Below, piece after piece: positions 6,501 through 13,720 of a stretch of DNA of 16,250 bases. The position numbers and the translations under genes were made by a program. Position 1 is the stretch's first letter, and every line of letters begins with the position of its first letter. Location of the stretch: positions 1-16,250 of the forward strand of contig DAOTUC010000114.1 in NCBI GenBank assembly GCA_034437315.1. Reading direction: 5' to 3'. The notes under the pieces are model-generated. The model was not told the origin of the DNA. It saw only the letters and a program-made list of their open reading frames with translations, and ran no database searches. The stretch is from DSAR01 sp034437315 (GTDB lineage Bacteria; Chloroflexota; Anaerolineae; B4-G1).

Positions 6501-7159
6501 CCGACCACCCGTTGAACGAGACGCTCATCCGACTGCGCGAATCGATCAGCCCTTATGGCTGTTCACTGGCGGAAACGGATGAACAACAAGTCACCATCGC
6601 CGCGATGGTCCAACGGGTGCGCCGCCACGTGACCAAGAAAGGCGCGGATATGGCTTTCGTCACCCTGGAGGACGTGCAGGGGACGTGCGACGTCGTCGTC
6701 TTCCCCAGCGTCTGGGAGGCGACCAAACCGCTCTGGCAGGTGGATCGCATCCTCGTCGTGCATGGCAAGATCGACGCCGGACGCCGGGACACGCCCAGCC
6801 TGATCTGTAGCTGGGTCAAGACGCCTGAAGAAATAGCGCTGCCCGCCGCCGTGGATACGAAAGCGCCGCCGCCAACACCGAAACGCACCGCGACGCCTGC
6901 GTCAGCTCCCCCCCAGACTCACACCATCCACGTGACCCTGACCCGCAGCGGCGAGCACAACCAGGACGCCCAATTATTGCGCAACGTGCACCGGCTTCTG
7001 GCGGCGCACGCCGGCCCGGACCATTTCGTGATCCAACTGACCGGCGGCGCGAGTCGGCCAGTCGAACTGGCCTTCCCCAACGACAGCACCCATTATTGCC
7101 CCGAACTGACCCAAGAATTGGCGCAAATTGTCGGGCCGCAAGCCATTGTGGTCGAATAA
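3554..7159 (+). CDS. dnaE: DNA polymerase III subunit alpha (DnaE1)
   Basis: Replicative C-family DNA polymerase, 1201 residues, slightly longer than E. coli DnaE (1160). The N-terminal PHP domain (about 3-210) keeps all nine metal-site residues of the active type: His8, His10, Asp17, His42, Glu67, His87, Cys137, Asp204 and His206. The polymerase core contains GSGAGSVVAYTLG, the catalytic PDIDLDYP with Asp399 and Asp401, and a third aspartate Asp561 in KVDFLGLRTLT; YGFNRAHA follows at 760-767. A helix-hairpin-helix-like stretch (about 890-920), an OB fold (about 1013-1055), a proline/alanine linker (about 1105-1123) and a C-terminal domain (about 1124-1201) complete it. No DEDD exonuclease insert is present, so it is not PolC. 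The ATG at 3554 lacks a Shine-Dalgarno and lies 8 nt after a TATAAT box. It appears to head a plus-strand operon. Confidence 0.97.
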   Translation: MKTFVHLHVHTEYSLLDGLSSCRELAQQAAEMGMPALAITDHGVMYGVVDFYSACQAAGVKPIIGVEAYVARESRHRRDKSESKPYHIVLLAQNQSGYQNLIEMASIAQLEGFYYKPRVDREILAQHSDGVIVLTACGGGEIPQLLLDGRDEQAREAVRWYQKHFPDRFYIELQTHEIPEFDPVYRQLVDLAREMDVPLVATNDIHYARQDQAEAHDVLLCIGTSKTVNEPNRLRMSDPSYYMRSPEEMWQLYGHIPEALENTVKIAEQCEVELQFAPPYHLPTFPVPEDCGSSEEYLRHLCYEGLVWRYGEEQAQAPEVIERLENELGVIHNMGFDDYFLIVWDLCEASKERDIWWNVRGSGAGSVVAYTLGITNVDPFKNRLMFERFLNPSRVNMPDIDLDYPDDRRDELIQYTVERYGADRVTQIITFGTLGARAAVRDVGRALDVPLAEVDRVARLIPNQPGKPVSIAQALEMETELKQLYKTTPYIRKLLDTAEQVEGVARHASTHAAGVIISDKPLTHYLPLARPTKSSSEGMTLNSVSQWPMEIVDEMGMLKVDFLGLRTLTHMRKACQLIEARHGRKLTLETIPYERAADDPARDADVRALYDLLTSGDTTGVFQVEGAGMRRTLRELRPSQFQHIVAVLALYRPGPLENIPTYIRRMHGEEEVRYHHPILENILDDTYAIIVYQEQIMQIAVQMAGYEPGEADMIRKAVAKKKKKLMAKHKKIFRQGAIKKGIAAEVADAVWGDIEFFARYGFNRAHATDYAVITAQTAYLKAHYPIEFMSALMTTERHNTEKIGFLISECRRMGIQVRPPDINQSDIDFTIEEPGGNSKNGDDAERPAIRFGLGAIKNVGEGPIRVILDARETDGPFVDLDDFCRRVDMRQINRRVLESLIKVGALRAFGSRSQLLSIAENIVSLSASHHHALEVGQMSLFGEATGVHLDAQSALLPALADVPEVPQKESLEWEKELVGVYISDHPLNETLIRLRESISPYGCSLAETDEQQVTIAAMVQRVRRHVTKKGADMAFVTLEDVQGTCDVVVFPSVWEATKPLWQVDRILVVHGKIDAGRRDTPSLICSWVKTPEEIALPAAVDTKAPPPTPKRTATPASAPPQTHTIHVTLTRSGEHNQDAQLLRNVHRLLAAHAGPDHFVIQLTGGASRPVELAFPNDSTHYCPELTQELAQIVGPQAIVVE

Positions 7160-7204
7160 AAACGGTCGCTCATTCTCCTATCTCCCATAGGATTGGTAGA
7201 TCAG

Positions 7205-7672
7205 ATGAACAAAGTAGCGCGCGTTCAACAAATCCTCGACCAGGCCGGTTTGGATGTCCAGGTCATTAAGTTGGAAAAAAGCGCCCGCACCGCCCAACTG
7301 GCGGCCGATGCGGTGGGAACGCCCCTGGGCAGCATCGTTAAATCCCTGGTCTTCCTGGCAGACGGCGAACCCGTCCTGGCGCTGGTCGCCGGCGACCGGC
7401 GGGCCGACCCCGTCAAGTTGAAGCAACTTCTGAACGCCCGTCGGGTGATGATCGCCGACGCCGAGCGAGTGCGCCAGGAGACCGGATTCAGCATCGGCGG
7501 CGTGCCCCCGCTCGGTCACCGGCGCCCGCTCCCAACCTGGATTGACGCTTCCCTTGGACGTTTCGAGACGGTCTACGCGGCGGCTGGACATCCCCGCACC
7601 GTGTTCTCCATCTCTTTCACGGATCTGGTCGATCTGACCCAGGGACAGGTCGCCGACGTGACGGAAAATTAA
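7205..7672 (+). CDS. YbaK/EbsC-type aminoacyl-tRNA deacylase
   Basis: A 155-residue single-domain cytoplasmic protein of the YbaK/ProX family, which hydrolyses misacylated tRNAs such as Cys-tRNA(Pro) or Ala-tRNA(Pro) to guard translation fidelity. The hallmark GSIVKSLVF places the conserved catalytic lysine at residue 46, the same number as in Haemophilus influenzae YbaK. ALVAGDRRAD and GFSIGGVPPLGH are the other family motifs. The sequence cannot tell which misacylated tRNA is the substrate. I chose the ATG at 7205 over an upstream TTG at 7193, because an AGGA lies 12 nt before the ATG but directly against the TTG. The gene starts 45 nt after dnaE and ends 34 nt before the phosphofructokinase gene. 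Confidence 0.9.
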   Translation: MNKVARVQQILDQAGLDVQVIKLEKSARTAQLAADAVGTPLGSIVKSLVFLADGEPVLALVAGDRRADPVKLKQLLNARRVMIADAERVRQETGFSIGGVPPLGHRRPLPTWIDASLGRFETVYAAAGHPRTVFSISFTDLVDLTQGQVADVTEN

Positions 7673-7706
7673 GTCTGTGGACCAAAACTTCTCATCAGGA
7701 GGAAAT

Positions 7707-8678
7707 ATGAAACGCATTGGCGTGCTTACAAGCGGCGGAGACAACCCCGGCCTGAATCCCTGCATCCGGGCTGTGGTGCGGATGGGCCTGCACCTGGGTT
7801 TGGAGGTCATGGGCATACGGCGAGGTTACGCCGGCCTGCTGGACGGCGATATCGACCAGATGGACGCCCGTTCGGTGGGCGGCGTCATCGGGCAAGGCGG
7901 GACATTCCTGGGCACCGCCCGTTGTCCCGAGTTCTATGAGATGCAAGGACAGCGCGAGGCGCTGCGCAGCCTGAATCGTTTTGGCATCGACGGGCTGGTC
8001 GTCATCGGCGGCAACGGGTCCCTGACCGGCGCCCAGGCACTTTGGGAGATGGACTTTCCCACCATCGGCGTGCCCAGCACCATCGACAATGACGTCAACG
8101 GCACCGATATCTCCATCGGCGTCGACACCGCGCTGAACACCATCCTGGACGCCATCGACAAAATCAAGGATACAGCGTCCTCGCACAACCGCGCCTTTCT
8201 GATCGAGACGATGGGACGGAATTCGGGTTACCTGGCGCTGGCCAGCGGCATCGCCGGCGGGGCCGAGATGGTGCTCTGCCCCGAAGTCGAGACCCAATTT
8301 GAAGCGGTCACCGATATGATCGACAAAGCCTACGTGCTCGGCAAATCCCACTGCATCATCGTCGCCGCCGAGGGATGGAAACCGGGCGCGCAGGCGTTGA
8401 TCGACCACCTACGCGAAAGAAAGGACACCCTGGGCTTCTCGGTGCGGGTCACACACCTGGGGCACGTCCAACGCGGCGGATCGCCCAGCGCGTTCGACCG
8501 CATCCTGGCGACCCGGCTCGGCGCCGCCGCCGTCCAGCGCCTGCTCGATGGCAAGGCCGGGCACATGGTCGGATGGGTGCAAAACGAGACGCGACCGATC
8601 CCCCTGGAAGAGGCCGTCTCCTTCGACAAGGCATACAGTCAGGATCTATGGGACCTGGCAGAGATTATGGCCAAGTAG
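7707..8678 (+). CDS. pfkA: 6-phosphofructokinase (group A family, atypical phosphoryl-donor site)
   Basis: A 323-residue cytoplasmic glycolytic enzyme phosphorylating fructose 6-phosphate, close to the 320 residues of E. coli PfkA. Visible motifs are the nucleotide loop LTSGGDNPGLN, the fructose-6-phosphate site PSTIDND with catalytic Asp127, MGRNSGYLAL with Arg171, and HLGHVQRGGSPSAFDR near the C terminus. The donor motif reads GGNGSLTGA: Asn103 replaces the aspartate that binds Mg-ATP in E. coli PfkA (GGDGS). Gly104 is of the ATP type, not the PPi type (Asp), while Ser124 sits where ATP enzymes have Gly and PPi enzymes Lys. Donor preference is therefore uncertain. The start at 7707 has a perfect AGGAGG 4 nt upstream. 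It lies 35 nt before the next gene, suggesting co-transcription. Confidence 0.92.
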   Translation: MKRIGVLTSGGDNPGLNPCIRAVVRMGLHLGLEVMGIRRGYAGLLDGDIDQMDARSVGGVIGQGGTFLGTARCPEFYEMQGQREALRSLNRFGIDGLVVIGGNGSLTGAQALWEMDFPTIGVPSTIDNDVNGTDISIGVDTALNTILDAIDKIKDTASSHNRAFLIETMGRNSGYLALASGIAGGAEMVLCPEVETQFEAVTDMIDKAYVLGKSHCIIVAAEGWKPGAQALIDHLRERKDTLGFSVRVTHLGHVQRGGSPSAFDRILATRLGAAAVQRLLDGKAGHMVGWVQNETRPIPLEEAVSFDKAYSQDLWDLAEIMAK

Positions 8679-8713
8679 CTTACCGTGGCCTTAAATAATT
8701 GAGGAGTAAGACA

Positions 8714-9787
8714 ATGAAACAAAATCTGATGAACATGCTCGTGAGTGCCACCGGCACATTGTTGAAATTAGGTCAACCGGATAGCGTGTCGTTGGACAAG
8801 GTGCGCGATCTAAATCAGACGGACGAGATCTGGATGAGCACCGTCCAGCTGGCGCGGACCTGGATTGCACCGCCAGACCAGGATCCATACCGTCCATACC
8901 TGGTGCTGACAGTATCTGAGGATAACCTCCTCGTGGGCGTCCAACTCATGGACGAAGACTTTCCGGAAATTTCAGAAATACTTGAGCAACTGGCCAAGAT
9001 GATGCGCTATCCCATACTTGGCAGTGGGAAAAAACGCCGGCCGGCCGCCATTTACCTGGATGACCAGAACATGGTTGAGAAGATGGCGCCGGCGCTGGAA
9101 GAAGTGGGTATCCGCTGCAAGTATCGCCAATCCATCCATCAGATACGGGCCGTTTTAGAAGAGATGGAAGCATTCATGGGCCCGGACGAAGCGCCCCTCC
9201 CTGGCCTTCTGGAAACACCCGGCATCACGCACCCGATGGCGAAAGGATTTTTCGAGGCGGCCGACTACTTTTACCGAGAAGCGCCATGGCGCTGGATAGA
9301 TGACACCAAACCTATCGAAATACACTACCCCATCGACAGCCAAGCCCACTACGCCGTGGTTATGGGCCACGGGGGACAGGTTTACGGCCTGACCATCTAC
9401 GACTCATTGGATGTGTTGCGAGACACCTACGCCGGGAAACCGCCTGAGCAACTTCTCGAACACGCGCCGTGGGTGGCGGTGCTTTTCGACGAGGCCATCG
9501 AAATGTCCTTCGATGACCTGGACAACATCGAGAAGTACGGCTGGCCGGTGGTAGACAAACAAGCCTACCCCCTCGTCTTGCGAATCATGCCCTCAGGGGC
9601 GCTAGCCCGTCCCGGCAAATCGGACCTGCTGCGGCTTGAGGCCGCGCTGTTGGCGCTCCCGACCTTCATGCGCGATCATTTGCACGCCAACGAGGGATTC
9701 CCGCGCGCCGCCGAGGTCACCCAGAGCATCACGATGGCCGACGGCGAAAATAGCATCCTCCTGCGCTATCCAGTGCCCAATTTATAA
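8714..9787 (+). CDS. Two-domain protein of unknown function (DUF6930/DUF7309-like)
   Basis: A 357-residue soluble protein without signal peptide or membrane segments. Residues about 25-155 form an alpha-beta domain beginning with EIWMSTVQLARTW and containing RPYLVLTVSEDNLLVGVQ, which resembles the DUF6930 type. Residues about 165-310 contain an APWRWIDD stretch and HYAVVMGHGGQVYGLTIYDS (around 211-230), resembling the PW...MG..G..YGL.IY pattern of DUF7309-type proteins. These matches are from memory and tentative. No catalytic motif is recognised. The start has GAGGAG 7 nt upstream. It sits 35 nt after pfkA and 47 nt before the Ycf46-like ATPase, and looks like the first gene of a three-gene cassette with the ATPase and the WD40 protein. 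Confidence 0.85.
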   Translation: MKQNLMNMLVSATGTLLKLGQPDSVSLDKVRDLNQTDEIWMSTVQLARTWIAPPDQDPYRPYLVLTVSEDNLLVGVQLMDEDFPEISEILEQLAKMMRYPILGSGKKRRPAAIYLDDQNMVEKMAPALEEVGIRCKYRQSIHQIRAVLEEMEAFMGPDEAPLPGLLETPGITHPMAKGFFEAADYFYREAPWRWIDDTKPIEIHYPIDSQAHYAVVMGHGGQVYGLTIYDSLDVLRDTYAGKPPEQLLEHAPWVAVLFDEAIEMSFDDLDNIEKYGWPVVDKQAYPLVLRIMPSGALARPGKSDLLRLEAALLALPTFMRDHLHANEGFPRAAEVTQSITMADGENSILLRYPVPNL

Positions 9788-9834
9788 CCGTAAGCGAGAT
9801 TCAAATACCGGTCGCCTCATCCCAGGAGAAAAAG

Positions 9835-11346
9835 ATGGACTTCGAGACACAACTGGACATCTATCTACGGGCCCGCTTCACGCTGCTCATCCTGGTGACG
9901 CCGGAGGAAGAGCGGGCGTTGGAGACCATTATGAACGTCTGCGCGCAGGCCCAACGCGCCTGTATGGGCTGGGACGTGGCCGACGGCTTCCAGACGCTGG
10001 TCGGGCCCGCAGCCCCGCCGTCGGCCCGCGACCCAATGACCGCCCTGGAACAGGTAGAGAAGGCGGAAAGCGATGGGCTGTTTGTGTTGAAGGATTTCCA
10101 CGAGTTCTGGAACGACCCGCGCATCAAACGCAAGTTACGCAACGTGGCCCAGCAACTCAAATTCACCAAACGGTCGATCATCGTCACCACACCCACGTCA
10201 AAACTGCCGGTCGAGCTGAAGGATCAAGCGGTGATCGTCGATTTCCCCTCCCCGCAGGCCTCGCAACTGGAGAACGTCCTCGACAAATTATCCCAGACGC
10301 CGGGCGTCAAGATCAACCTGACCCCGTTGGGCCGCCAGAAGCTGGTCCAGGCCGCCGTGGGCTTGACCGCCGCCCAGGCCCAGCGGGTCTTTGCCAAGGC
10401 CATCGTGTGCGACGGCGTACTGGACGACCGCGACATCGACCTGGTCACCGAGGAGAAGAAACAGATCATCCGCGAGAGCCAGGCCCTGGAATTCTACGCC
10501 GCTACCGAGACGCCCGATCACGTGGGCGGCCTGGGTGTACTGAAGAAATGGCTGCGGCTGCGGGAACGGGCCTTCTCCCATGAGGCGCGCGACTACGGAC
10601 TGCCCGCTCCCAAGGGCATGGCCCTCATCGGCATCCCCGGCACCGGCAAGAGCCTGACCGCCAAAATGGTCGGCGGCCTGTGGCGGCTGCCCCTGCTGCG
10701 GCTCGATATGGGCGCGCTGTTCGGCAGCCTGGTCGGCGAATCGGAGGAACGGACCCGCCAGGCGTTGCAACTGGCGGAGACGGTGGCCCCGGCCGTCATC
10801 TGGATCGACGAGATCGAGAAGGGGTTGGCCCACGGGGGACTCGATAGCGGCACCAGCACGCGCGTCTTCGGCACGATCCTCACCTGGATGCAGGAAAAAA
10901 CCGCCCCCTGTTTCATCGTCGCCACCGCCAACGATATCTCCAGCCTGCCCCCGGAACTGCTGCGCAAGGGGCGCTTCGACGAGGTCTTCTTCCTCGACCT
11001 GCCGACCCTGGACGAACGCGAGGAGATTTTCACCGTCCACCTGCGCAAGCGCAACCGGCTGCCCCAGGATTTTGACGTCGAGCGACTGGCGCGGGAATCG
11101 GAGGGCTACGTGGGAGCCGAGATCGAGCAGGCCGTCATCGACGGGATGTACATCGGTTTCGGCGAGGGCCGCGAATTCACCACCGCCGACGTCGCCGCCG
11201 CGCTGCAACGCCAGGTGCCGCTCTCCATCGCCCAGCGCGAGACGGTCCAGGCCCTGCGCGATTGGCTACGCGAGGGTCGCGCCCGCTCCGCCTCGTTCCA
11301 GGAGACGCGGGAGGCCGAGGAGCAGTTCGTGCCGTTGCAGTTGTGA
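9835..11346 (+). CDS. Ycf46-like AAA family ATPase
   Basis: A 503-residue ATPase. The N-terminal part (about 1-200) begins DIYLRARFTLLILVTPEEER, as in the Ycf46-type proteins of cyanobacteria and plastids, and probably serves substrate or partner recognition. The AAA module (about 225-410) has Walker A GIPGTGKS (266-273), Walker B VIWIDE with Asp325/Glu326, sensor-1 Asn366 in ATANDISSLP, and arginine-finger candidates Arg377 and Arg380 in LLRKGRFDE. All catalytic positions look intact, so it should hydrolyse ATP, probably as an oligomeric remodelling ring. No protease domain is fused. In cyanobacteria Ycf46 has been linked to photosynthetic and carbon-uptake regulation; the role outside phototrophs is unknown. 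AGGAG 6 nt before the ATG supports the start. The C-terminal tail (about 470-503) is arginine/glutamate-rich. Confidence 0.93.
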   Translation: MDFETQLDIYLRARFTLLILVTPEEERALETIMNVCAQAQRACMGWDVADGFQTLVGPAAPPSARDPMTALEQVEKAESDGLFVLKDFHEFWNDPRIKRKLRNVAQQLKFTKRSIIVTTPTSKLPVELKDQAVIVDFPSPQASQLENVLDKLSQTPGVKINLTPLGRQKLVQAAVGLTAAQAQRVFAKAIVCDGVLDDRDIDLVTEEKKQIIRESQALEFYAATETPDHVGGLGVLKKWLRLRERAFSHEARDYGLPAPKGMALIGIPGTGKSLTAKMVGGLWRLPLLRLDMGALFGSLVGESEERTRQALQLAETVAPAVIWIDEIEKGLAHGGLDSGTSTRVFGTILTWMQEKTAPCFIVATANDISSLPPELLRKGRFDEVFFLDLPTLDEREEIFTVHLRKRNRLPQDFDVERLARESEGYVGAEIEQAVIDGMYIGFGEGREFTTADVAAALQRQVPLSIAQRETVQALRDWLREGRARSASFQETREAEEQFVPLQL

Positions 11347-11356
11347 TTGAAGTAAC

Positions 11357-11396
11357 AAGTTTGCAAGCGGTAAGTGGTAAGTGGTAAGTTTGCAAG
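11357..11396 (+). repeat. Heptamer tandem repeat with 11-bp direct-repeat flanks
   Basis: Three exact tandem copies of GGTAAGT (11369-11389) lie between two copies of AAGTTTGCAAG (11357-11367 and 11386-11396). This fills most of the 66-nt gap between the AAA ATPase and the WD40 gene and ends 16 nt before the WD40 start, thus in the leader of that cistron. It resembles the short heptameric repeats seen in intergenic DNA of cyanobacteria and Chloroflexota. Confidence 0.75.
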
Positions 11397-11412
11397 TTTC
11401 AAGAAGGGGTCA

Positions 11413-13593
11413 ATGTCCAACGGAGAATGGCAATTATATCGCCTGCGACGAGCGCTCTACGCGCGGACGCCCCTGATCGGCGGTTGGCGGCGGCGGCGGG
11501 CGGCCCGCGCGCTGACCGAAATCGACGAGTACGCCGCCGTCGAGCTCCTGACCGAGGCGGTCACCCTCACCAAAGACCGGCATGTGCGCGCCATCGCGCT
11601 GGACGCACTGCGGGAGATCGAGGATTGGCGGCGCATCAGCCTTGTCTGCAACGTCTGGGCCAAGACGCGCCACCCCGACCTGGAAGCCCTGATCGTCGAG
11701 CGTGGCTGGGTCGCTTCCACGCCGCCCAGGGCCAAGGTCTTCAGCGCGCTGCTGGTGGACGAACTGGACGCGGTGCGCGAGGGGGACGAGCGGACCATCG
11801 AACCGCTGATTGAGGCGTGCGGCGACCGGGACTCCCCCATCGCCCAACGCGCCCGGCAGGCGCTCGGCGACCTCCGCACGCAGGAGGCCCAGGACGCCGC
11901 CTGTCGCTTCGTGATCGAGAACGAGAACGACGCGCCCGACGCATCTTTGCAAGAGATCACCCGCATCATCCGCGCCGCCGGGTACACGCCGGCCGATGAA
12001 GGGGAACGGGCCGCCTACTTCTTCCTCACCGGGCAATGGGCGCGCTACGAGGGGCTGGATTACGACCAACGTCTGCTGCGCTCAATCTACGCGGCGGCCG
12101 ACGACCCGCTGCGCCGCCGCATCCGGGAAAAACTCCGCGCCGCCGGCCGGGCCGATTTCCTGACCGCCATCGCCGGCGAGGGTTACCTCGACCGCGCCGC
12201 CGAGATGACGCCCGCCGAGCTGGACCTGCTGCTCCAGACGCTGACGAGCAATCACAAGTGGCCCGTGCTGTGGAAACTGATCTTCGAGGTCCCGCTGGTC
12301 TGGAGCATGCGGGCCGCCCAGACGCTGGTCCGCGAAAATTGGACGCCGGAGAACGGGGATGACGAAGCGGTCTTCCAGAAACTGGTCGCGCTGCTCCAAT
12401 CGCCGCCCGCGCCCGGCGCCTCCGAAAGCTTGCCCCAGAATCAGGACGAACTCCGCGCCCTCATCCCGCCCGCCGTGCGCCAGGCCCAGGCCCGGGTCCC
12501 AGGGCGCGTCAACGACGTGGCCTTCTCCCCCACCCGGTCCGTCATCGCCGTGGGCGCCGGCGTGCGCAAGATCGTGGTCTGGAACTACCAGCACGCCCGG
12601 CGGGAATACGTGTCGGACGAACTGGCCCATTCCATCGGGAACGTGACCTTCACCGGCGACGGCGCGCTGCTGGCGGGCGAACGCACCAATTCGGTGGACA
12701 CTCCCTGCGCCATCTATTACTGGCCCCCGTCACCCGACCAGGGGTGGGCGGAACATCCCACCCTGTTGGGGGAACACACCGGTTCAGTGACCGCCCTGGC
12801 GCCGGTGGACGAAACGCGCCTGCTATCCACGGGCCGCGACCGCCAGGTCATCCTGTGGGACGTGCCCGCGCGGGAGGCGGTCACAACCTCGAACATGTCC
12901 TATTTCTGGCCCCGTTCCGCCCGCATCTCCCCCAGCGGACGTCAGGTCGCTCTGCTGTATCAGGGCGTGCACGCGCTCACGCTGCCCCAGTTAGCGTACG
13001 CCGGCCTGAGCGGCGGCAGCAAAATCGTGCGCAGCGCCGCCTTCGCCGACGAAGAGACGGTGATCGCGGGCGAATACGGCGGCGACGTGCGCACGTTCCA
13101 ACGCCAGGGGCCCCACTGGTTCCAACGGAGCACGGATACCCTGACGCAGCACGCGGGTCGTGTAGAAGGGGTCACCTTCCTGCGCCGCGAATCCACCGTC
13201 GTCACCGCCGGTTCCGAGGGCGTCATCCACTTCATCGCCTGGCCCGATCGCGAGGTCATCGCCGACGTCGAAACCCCCGTGGGCCAGATCACCTCCCTGC
13301 ACATCTCGCCGGACGGCGCGTTTATGGCGATCGGTCACGCCGCAGCCGCGCTGTCGCTGTGGGATCTGCGGATCCTCCAGATTCGCCAGCTGCTCGAACG
13401 CCCCTTCGCCCAGGCGGATGCCCAGGCGCTGGCGGTCCTGAGCCTCCTGGTCGACAATGAGGGCCTCTCACCCGCCGCCCGGCGGATCTTGCACTTCGCC
13501 CAGCACGTCCTGCGCCATCGCGCCCGTTTCGACATCGAGTTGGGAGATGCGCCGAGCATCATGCTGGGCGAGTTCGACATTGAGATAGACTGA
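11413..13593 (+). CDS. HEAT-like repeat plus seven-bladed WD40 beta-propeller protein
   Basis: A 726-residue soluble scaffold-type protein. Residues 1 to about 350 are helical and repeat-like (for instance ALTEIDEYAAVELLTEAV then RAIALDALREI), fitting HEAT/ARM solenoid packing. Residues about 366-652 form a beta-propeller. I count seven blades, beginning at NDVAFSPTRS, GNVTFTGDG, GSVTALAPVDE, SARISPSGRQ, VRSAAFADEE, GVTFLRRE and ITSLHISPDG, several closing with W-N/D (VVWNY, ILWDV, SLWDL at 648-652). A helical tail (653-726) follows. No enzymatic motif is seen. The family role is protein-protein interaction. The ATG at 11413 follows AAGGGG at 3-nt spacing, which is weak; an upstream GTG at 11374 would lie inside a tandem repeat and is rejected. 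It follows the AAA ATPase by 66 nt and is probably its partner or client adaptor. Confidence 0.88.
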   Translation: MSNGEWQLYRLRRALYARTPLIGGWRRRRAARALTEIDEYAAVELLTEAVTLTKDRHVRAIALDALREIEDWRRISLVCNVWAKTRHPDLEALIVERGWVASTPPRAKVFSALLVDELDAVREGDERTIEPLIEACGDRDSPIAQRARQALGDLRTQEAQDAACRFVIENENDAPDASLQEITRIIRAAGYTPADEGERAAYFFLTGQWARYEGLDYDQRLLRSIYAAADDPLRRRIREKLRAAGRADFLTAIAGEGYLDRAAEMTPAELDLLLQTLTSNHKWPVLWKLIFEVPLVWSMRAAQTLVRENWTPENGDDEAVFQKLVALLQSPPAPGASESLPQNQDELRALIPPAVRQAQARVPGRVNDVAFSPTRSVIAVGAGVRKIVVWNYQHARREYVSDELAHSIGNVTFTGDGALLAGERTNSVDTPCAIYYWPPSPDQGWAEHPTLLGEHTGSVTALAPVDETRLLSTGRDRQVILWDVPAREAVTTSNMSYFWPRSARISPSGRQVALLYQGVHALTLPQLAYAGLSGGSKIVRSAAFADEETVIAGEYGGDVRTFQRQGPHWFQRSTDTLTQHAGRVEGVTFLRRESTVVTAGSEGVIHFIAWPDREVIADVETPVGQITSLHISPDGAFMAIGHAAAALSLWDLRILQIRQLLERPFAQADAQALAVLSLLVDNEGLSPAARRILHFAQHVLRHRARFDIELGDAPSIMLGEFDIEID

Positions 13594-13634
13594 CGGACGA
13601 TAGACGCCCCCTCCCCCACTCCCCCAACCATCGC

Positions 13635-13663
13635 TTGACAGCCATCCCCCCGCGTGCTATAAT
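13635..13663 (+). promoter_or_regulatory. Perfect consensus sigma-70 promoter of the ROK regulator
   Basis: TTGACA (13635-13640), a 17-nt spacer and TATAAT (13658-13663): both hexamers and the spacing match the consensus exactly. Transcription should begin near 13670, giving a leader of about 50 nt before the ROK start. Such a strong promoter normally needs a repressor, and AT-rich palindromes lie just downstream. Confidence 0.85.
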
Positions 13664-13693
13664 CTAATTAGTTTTTCCCCTTGATTAATTAAT
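13664..13693 (+). promoter_or_regulatory. Candidate operator palindromes at the ROK transcription start
   Basis: The perfect palindrome CTAATTAG (13664-13671) overlaps the expected start site directly after the -10 box. A second, ATTAATTAAT, lies at 13684-13693. ROK repressors bind AT-rich palindromes and often autoregulate, so these are candidate sites for the ROK protein itself. This assignment is an inference from position and base composition. Confidence 0.4.
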
Positions 13694-13720
13694 TGTGATC
13701 CACCCACCCGCCTGGTGCAT

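Noticed and set aside
7176..7192. Hairpin TCCTAT/ATAGGA after dnaE as a terminator
   Set aside because: The stem is only 6 bp, AT-rich and lacks a following T tract; the next gene starts 12 nt later and is probably co-transcribed.
7193..7204. TTG start for the YbaK-type gene
   Set aside because: The AGGA would abut the TTG directly; the ATG at 7205 is better placed and begins the conserved family N-terminus.
9636..10583. 315-residue plus-strand frame bridging the unknown gene and the ATPase
   Set aside because: Overlaps two supported genes in the wrong frame and is Arg/Pro/Gly-rich.
10288..11208. 306-residue open frame antisense to the AAA ATPase
   Set aside because: Low-complexity shadow of the ATPase codons with no domain.
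13594..13634. C-rich stretch after the WD40 gene as a terminator
   Set aside because: No inverted repeat or T tract; only a pyrimidine-rich run, which could at most be a Rho-loading type sequence.
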